From NCBI GenBank assembly GCA_023212725.1, contig JALBYF010000006.1:124001-188000 (forward strand): a DNA stretch of 64,000 nt, read 5' to 3'. This DNA is from Tranzscheliella williamsii (taxonomy: Eukaryota > Basidiomycota > Ustilaginomycetes > Ustilaginales > Ustilaginaceae). The notes under the pieces are model-generated. The model saw only the letters and a program-made list of their open reading frames with translations. It was not told where the DNA came from and searched no databases. The stretch's first letter is position 1. Each line of letters begins with the position of its first letter. Both the position numbers and the translations under genes were made by a program. This document shows, piece by piece, positions 60,239 through 64,000 of this stretch.

Positions 60239-61459
60239 ATGTCCGGAATCAACGTTGCCATCATCGGTGTGGGTTTGGTCGGTAGCTCCGTCATTCAGCA
60301 ACTTACCACCGTGAAGGGGCTGTCGGCCAAGCTTTCTATTGTTGCGCTTCAGAATAGCAAGAAGACGCTGCTGAGCACCCCGTCTTCGCCATTGTCCCTC
60401 GTTGGATCCGCAGACTGGAAGACACTCCTCGCCAACAGCGCCACGTCCGCCCTGGCGCTGCCGGATCTGACGAAGGAGCTCCAGAAGATAACCCAAGACT
60501 CGGGCCGCCACACCGTCGTGGTCGACAACACTTCGGATGAGACAGTCGCCTCCTTCTACCCCGAGTTCTTGGCCGCCGGCTTGAGCGTTGTGACGCCGAA
60601 CAAGAAGGCCTTTTCCGGCTCGATCCAGCTGTACAATGACATTCTCAAGTACAAATCCAACGACAAGCCTGGCCCCAAGGGTCCTCTCGTATACCAGGAG
60701 AGCACCGTCGGCGCCGGGCTTCCCATCATTTCGACCCTCGTCGATCTGATCAACACCGGCGATGAGATCACCAAGATCGAGGGTGTCTTCTCGGGCACAC
60801 TTTCCTACATCTTCAATGAGTTCTCCACGCCTAAGGGCGGCGACAAGAAATTCTCCGACATCGTCAAGTTCGCCAAGGAGAACGGCTACACCGAGCCCCA
60901 CCCTAACGATGACCTCTCCGGGTCCGACGTCGCACGAAAGCTCGCCATCCTGTCGCGGCTGGTCCCCGAGCTGGCCGACGCGCTGCCCGAGGGGTATCTC
61001 TCCGTCCCGACCCACTCGCTCACCCCTGCCCCGCTTGCTGACGTCGCGACCGGCGATGAGTACATCAAGCGCCTCCCCGAATTCGACGGCGACTACGACA
61101 GCCTCAACAAGGAGGCGTTCGCCCAAGGCTCTGTGCTTCGCTATGTCGGCGTTATCGACGTCAAGGACAAGGTCATCAAGGCGTCCCTCGAGACGTGAGT
61201 AACCGCCCCCGCCGCGCCCCCGTCTGTTCTCCGAGCTGACCCCTTCGCCCCTCTTTGCTCCACGGCCAATGTATGCAGCTACCCTGCCTCTCATCCGTTT
61301 GCATCCTCGCTCTCCGGATCGGACAATGTGATCGCCTTCCACACCAAGCGGTACTCGGCCAGCCCGCTGCTCGTCCAGGGCTCCGGCGCCGGTGCCGACG
61401 TGACCGCCATGGGCGTGGTCGCCGACCTTATCAAGATCTCCGACCGACGATCCAACTAG
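60239..61459 (+). CDS. HOM6: Homoserine dehydrogenase
   Basis: Two exons, 60239-61194 and 61279-61459, joined across an 84-bp GTGAGT...CAG intron with a GCTGAC branch site; 378 aa. The enzyme reduces aspartate semialdehyde to homoserine, leading to threonine and methionine. The NAD(P)-binding loop is VAIIGVGLVGSSVIQQL at the N-terminus. VVTPNKKAFSG carries the conserved Asn-Lys, and the substrate region has QESTVGAGLPIISTLVDLI and GVFSGTLSYIFNEFS, then ENGYTEPHPNDDLSGSDVAR with the catalytic Asp/Lys neighbourhood. Exon 2 supplies the C-terminal strand and GSGAGADVTAMGVVADL. Family length is normal. The start is the first ATG with a direct Rossmann fold after it; the longer upstream frame has no ATG. 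Confidence 0.96.
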
Positions 61460-61607
61460 CGCTTGTCCTCGCCCATTCACCTGTCTTCGCATCAGAGGGT
61501 ATGCAAACGCATGGATACAATTGTGGCCTCTAATGCGATGCGATTGAGCCAACGGCGCCCTGAGGCTGCGTGCGTGTAGCGATACCGGGCCTGCGGGTGG
61601 ATGCAGC

Positions 61608-63338
61608 TCAGTCGAATACAATCTTCTTGCCGCCGGGCTTGACCTGTGCCATGAGCTCCTTCTGCTTCTGCTTGGCAATCCACGAGGGGTGCATGTCCTG
61701 CGGCGGTTTGGCGGCTGCGGCAGAGGTTGCAGCGGGCCCAGGATGAAGCTCTGCCCTGGAAGCAGGCCGCGGCACCTTCTTGACCTTGGGCAGAGGCGCA
61801 ACCGAGCCGCCCCAGCCACTGTCCGGCTTGGGCGCGGCGAAGGTCGAAGCGGGCCGGACTCGGCCACCGGCCGCGGGCGCTTGTCCGGCAGCCGTCCGCC
61901 TCGGCATGGCGGGCTTTTTCTCCTCCCTAAGCTTGACATGGTTCGCGTTCTTGCCGTACTTTTTCTCGTAGATCGCCTTGCGCGCCCGCTGCCCCATCCG
62001 GTTCTTCCGCTCTTTCTTGCTGTTCTTGCCGATCTCGGAAACGTCCTTGTCCGCAAGGTCCGCTTCAGCGTCTGACCAGTCGTCGTCACTGCGATCGCCA
62101 GGGATAAATCCGGTCGAAAGGGAAGGGAGGAACACTGATGACGCTGTCGATTTCGACTTCTTGGATTTCTTTGGCGGCTTGCTCGCCGATGCGGGAGCTT
62201 TGCGCTTCTTGCCGGGCAGCACAGAGGACGAGCTGGCCGTACTGAACCCCGAGTCAGAAGCCTCCGAGTCCGTCCCGCTAGACGAGTCAAGCTTGGAGTC
62301 CGAGTCGGAGTCGGTGTCGGTGTCGGTGTCGTCCTCCGCGTCTCCCCGCTCCGACTCGCTCTTCGAGCTGCCAGTGTTGCTATCCGCTTCAGATCCTGAT
62401 CCGATCATGCTGTCCCATTGTGAGAGATCCCCAAGCGCGGCAAGCTTTTGCTTTCCTATACGTGCCAATTCCTCTTCTTCGGCGTCATCATCCGCTTCGT
62501 CAGCTTCCCGCAGCGGGGATTCTTCTTCGTCGGTCTCCTCACTCTCGGATCCCGACCAGACTCTCTCCTCGGCGGCACCGACACTTCCCTCTTTGGATCT
62601 ACCCCTGCCCTTGGTCTCCTCATCTTCGACTGTCTTGTTTACTGTCGAAGCGTTGGTTTCGACTCCGGCCAAACGCTTCAGTTCTCCGACATATTTGCCG
62701 ATCTGGTCCGCCAACACTTTCGAGGAGGTGACCTTTGCTTTCGCCCTCTCGTGTGCCTTGTCCGTCCGACTCGCGTGCTCTGTGAGGACTGACACTCCCA
62801 GAAGTTCGTCGTCCCTCACCAACGGAAGATAAAGGAATGCTTCCCCGGCCTTGTCCGCTTCTGTAGGACGCGGTAGCAGCTTTGCCTTGGTCATCTTGGT
62901 AATCAGCGCTCGTCCAGCAATGTAGTTGGTATCTATCGACTTGAGAGCTTCTAACTCTTGCTCTGCCGCTTCCGCCTCTACTGTCGAATCGCTTTTCTTC
63001 TGCAGAGCTTTGAGCTTTTTGACGAGCTTCTGGACTTCGAATGTTTTTGTCTTTTTGGTCGTTGCCCGCACCGCCTTTGCTATGAAATGAAGTTTGCCCT
63101 TCGCTTTGGCTAGATCGATGCTGGGGCCGGGTATCGAAAGCGCATTTTGCTCAGCTTTGCCTTCGCCGTCGCCGTCGCTATCGGCCTCGGCCTCAGAGTG
63201 GGAAGGCGCATCTGGATTATCATCGAGCTTCGAACGGCTCGTCGAAGCCTGCGAGAAGGTCGAGTCTGGGGAAGCCGAGCGTAACGAGTTCTCTCGAGCC
63301 GTCGTAGGCTGCATGACCTCGTCTTTGCTTGGCATCAT
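61608..63338 (-). CDS. BUD22: Bud22/SRFBP1-family ribosome biogenesis protein
   Basis: A 576-aa protein from the ATG at 63338 (a second ATG follows directly; the frame upstream has no other). Bud22 acts in 18S rRNA maturation in the nucleolus. The N-terminal conserved part is helical and basic: AKGKLHFIAKAVRATTKKTK, FEVQKLVKKLKALQKKSD, DTNYIAGRALITKMTKAKLL. A long acidic/Ser middle follows, with runs of Asp-Thr-Asp and Glu-Ser. The C-terminal Bud22 signature is present: RMGQRARKAIYEKKYGKNAN and, at the end, HPSWIAKQKQKELMAQVKPG with KKIVFD. Both terminal blocks and the acidic centre fit the family. Convergent with HOM6 and divergent from PYD3. Confidence 0.88.
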   Translation of the reverse strand: MMPSKDEVMQPTTARENSLRSASPDSTFSQASTSRSKLDDNPDAPSHSEAEADSDGDGEGKAEQNALSIPGPSIDLAKAKGKLHFIAKAVRATTKKTKTFEVQKLVKKLKALQKKSDSTVEAEAAEQELEALKSIDTNYIAGRALITKMTKAKLLPRPTEADKAGEAFLYLPLVRDDELLGVSVLTEHASRTDKAHERAKAKVTSSKVLADQIGKYVGELKRLAGVETNASTVNKTVEDEETKGRGRSKEGSVGAAEERVWSGSESEETDEEESPLREADEADDDAEEEELARIGKQKLAALGDLSQWDSMIGSGSEADSNTGSSKSESERGDAEDDTDTDTDSDSDSKLDSSSGTDSEASDSGFSTASSSSVLPGKKRKAPASASKPPKKSKKSKSTASSVFLPSLSTGFIPGDRSDDDWSDAEADLADKDVSEIGKNSKKERKNRMGQRARKAIYEKKYGKNANHVKLREEKKPAMPRRTAAGQAPAAGGRVRPASTFAAPKPDSGWGGSVAPLPKVKKVPRPASRAELHPGPAATSAAAAKPPQDMHPSWIAKQKQKELMAQVKPGGKKIVFD

Positions 63339-63636
63339 GTGCTGATTGCTGAAGGAGCCGGGATGCGAGCTCAAAAGGTTAGGGAGCTGGACAAGGTCTT
63401 CTCCAATTGCAAGCTCAGGCAAAATTCCAAAGAAAACCTCGGGAGACGGGTAACTCTTATTGCAATCATCTAACAATCACAATGCTTGAAGACTGTGACG
63501 CTCTCACCGGTGACCTGCCTGGCCTCTAGGTCGGGCCCGTTCCCTCAGCCAGTAGCCAGCAGTCAGGAGCGAAGGCAACCAACACCGTACCTCGCCTTCC
63601 TTTCGTCTACCTCATCGGGCGAGTCTAGCTGCGAGG
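63339..63636. promoter_or_regulatory. Divergent promoter region of BUD22 and PYD3
   Basis: 298 bases without a gene. The BUD22 frame remains open into it to 63476 but without an ATG. Confidence 0.5.
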
Positions 63637-64000
63637 ATGCTGGCACAATCAGTTAGGGCAAGTCTACGGAGAGGCGCGCAATCTTCTGGGACTCGTTCAA
63701 GCGTCGCTTATGGTCTTCGCTCGTACACCCCTGGTAGTCTGCAGATCAATGCGGAACGGATGATGAAGACGCTGCACGAAACGTGCGAATGGGGAGCCGC
63801 TCACCGCTATGGTTCTGGACCGTACGAAACGGGTATGGCACGATTGACCCTTGATGAAAACGACTTTCGAGCGCGGAGGTGGCTGACGGATGAGGTGCAG
63901 AAGCTGGGGTGCACGACTCAGATCGACCAGATGGGCAACATGTACATGGTTCGGAAAGGGCAAAAAGCGGGAGCACCTATCGCCCTCGGCAGTCACTTAG
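63637..64000 (+). CDS. PYD3: Beta-alanine synthase/N-carbamoyl-amino-acid hydrolase, N-terminal part
   Basis: The ATG at 63637 opens a frame that runs off the window (121 codons). Residues 1-30 are basic and Ser-rich without acids (MLAQSVRASLRRGAQSSGTR), suggesting a mitochondrial presequence. Then come INAERMMKTLHETCEWGAAH, ETGMARLTLDENDFRARRWL, LGCTTQIDQMGNMYMVRKG and IALGSHL. The last opens the metal-binding GSHLD motif of the M20 amidohydrolase family. This pattern matches fungal beta-ureidopropionase, the third step of the reductive pyrimidine pathway, better than allantoate amidohydrolase or carboxypeptidase S. The rest of the catalytic core lies outside, so the substrate is inferred. 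Confidence 0.8.
   Translation, partial: MLAQSVRASLRRGAQSSGTRSSVAYGLRSYTPGSLQINAERMMKTLHETCEWGAAHRYGSGPYETGMARLTLDENDFRARRWLTDEVQKLGCTTQIDQMGNMYMVRKGQKAGAPIALGSHL

Noticed and set aside
60182..62290. 702-codon open frame on the minus strand across HOM6 and BUD22
   Set aside because: It is antisense to HOM6 exon 1 and overlaps BUD22 in another frame. Composition is Arg/Gly-rich with no family motif; it is a by-product of GC-rich codon use.
1..64000. tRNA, rRNA, CRISPR array, origin or virus-like sequence
   Set aside because: I looked for tRNA B-box words, rRNA-like conserved runs, regularly spaced short repeats and capsid or polymerase motifs on both strands and saw none that held up by eye; a covariance-model scan would be decisive for small RNAs.

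Overview
This window looks like nuclear DNA of a basidiomycete fungus, most likely a smut-related one (Ustilaginomycotina); the lineage is an inference. The evidence is GC-rich sequence, long uninterrupted coding regions, a few short spliceosomal introns (66-178 bp, mostly GTRAGT donors with a CTGAC-type branch site), and a fungal gene set: LYS2 alpha-aminoadipate reductase, an Adp1-type ABC transporter, a Nud1/Cdc11 mitotic-exit scaffold and URC4 uracil catabolism. There is no sign of a bacterial, viral or organellar origin.

Layout. 1-2442 (-): mitochondrial EF-G2 (MEF2), 3' end outside the window. 2443-4061: gene-free stretch holding an apparent 1.26-kb DNA element with 18-bp perfect terminal inverted repeats and CTC/CAY microsatellites. 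4062-6674 (-): BOR1-type anion transporter. 7511-10183 (-): FHA-domain protein. 10863-14956 (-): a five-exon gene, reconstructed here, for a secreted 1210-aa modular precursor with Kex2-type sites and Gly/Thr/Ala hexamer repeats. 15781-17442 (-): IQ-motif protein. 18173-22717 (+): LYS2. 22718-25981: about 3.2 kb almost without genes. 25982-29248 (+): long disordered Ser-rich protein. 30277-31134 (+): predicted secreted protein. 31532-32977 (+): URC4. 33111-36368 (-): ADP1. 36971-38404 (+): unknown protein. 38522-39052 (-): hemerythrin-like protein. 39675-46064 (-): NUD1/cdc11 scaffold. 47203-50303 (+): ASE1. 50769-52997 (+): mitochondrial PDK/BCKDK-type kinase. 53089-55088 (-): GEP4 phosphatase with an odd C-terminal half. 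55428-56501 (+): WKF protein. 57097-58063 (-): riboflavin synthase RIB5. 58279-58700 (+): peroxidase relic. 58896-59387 (-): small secreted Cys protein. 60239-61459 (+): homoserine dehydrogenase HOM6. 61608-63338 (-): BUD22. 63637-64000 (+): start of beta-alanine synthase PYD3.

How the genes work together. Most are single-copy housekeeping genes: amino-acid synthesis (LYS2, HOM6), riboflavin (RIB5), pyrimidine breakdown (URC4, PYD3), mitochondrial translation, lipid and enzyme control (MEF2, GEP4, the PDK-like kinase), and ribosome biogenesis (BUD22, possibly the WKF protein). NUD1/cdc11 and ASE1, both acting in late mitosis, are divergently transcribed from one 1.1-kb region with two identical 12-mers containing the MCB cell-cycle box ACGCGT. 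The less ordinary parts are the modular secreted precursor, two other predicted secreted proteins, the inverted-repeat element and the peroxidase relic.

Start codons were taken at the first credible ATG. Exon joins were worked out by hand from splice signals and reading-frame agreement and have not been checked against transcripts.
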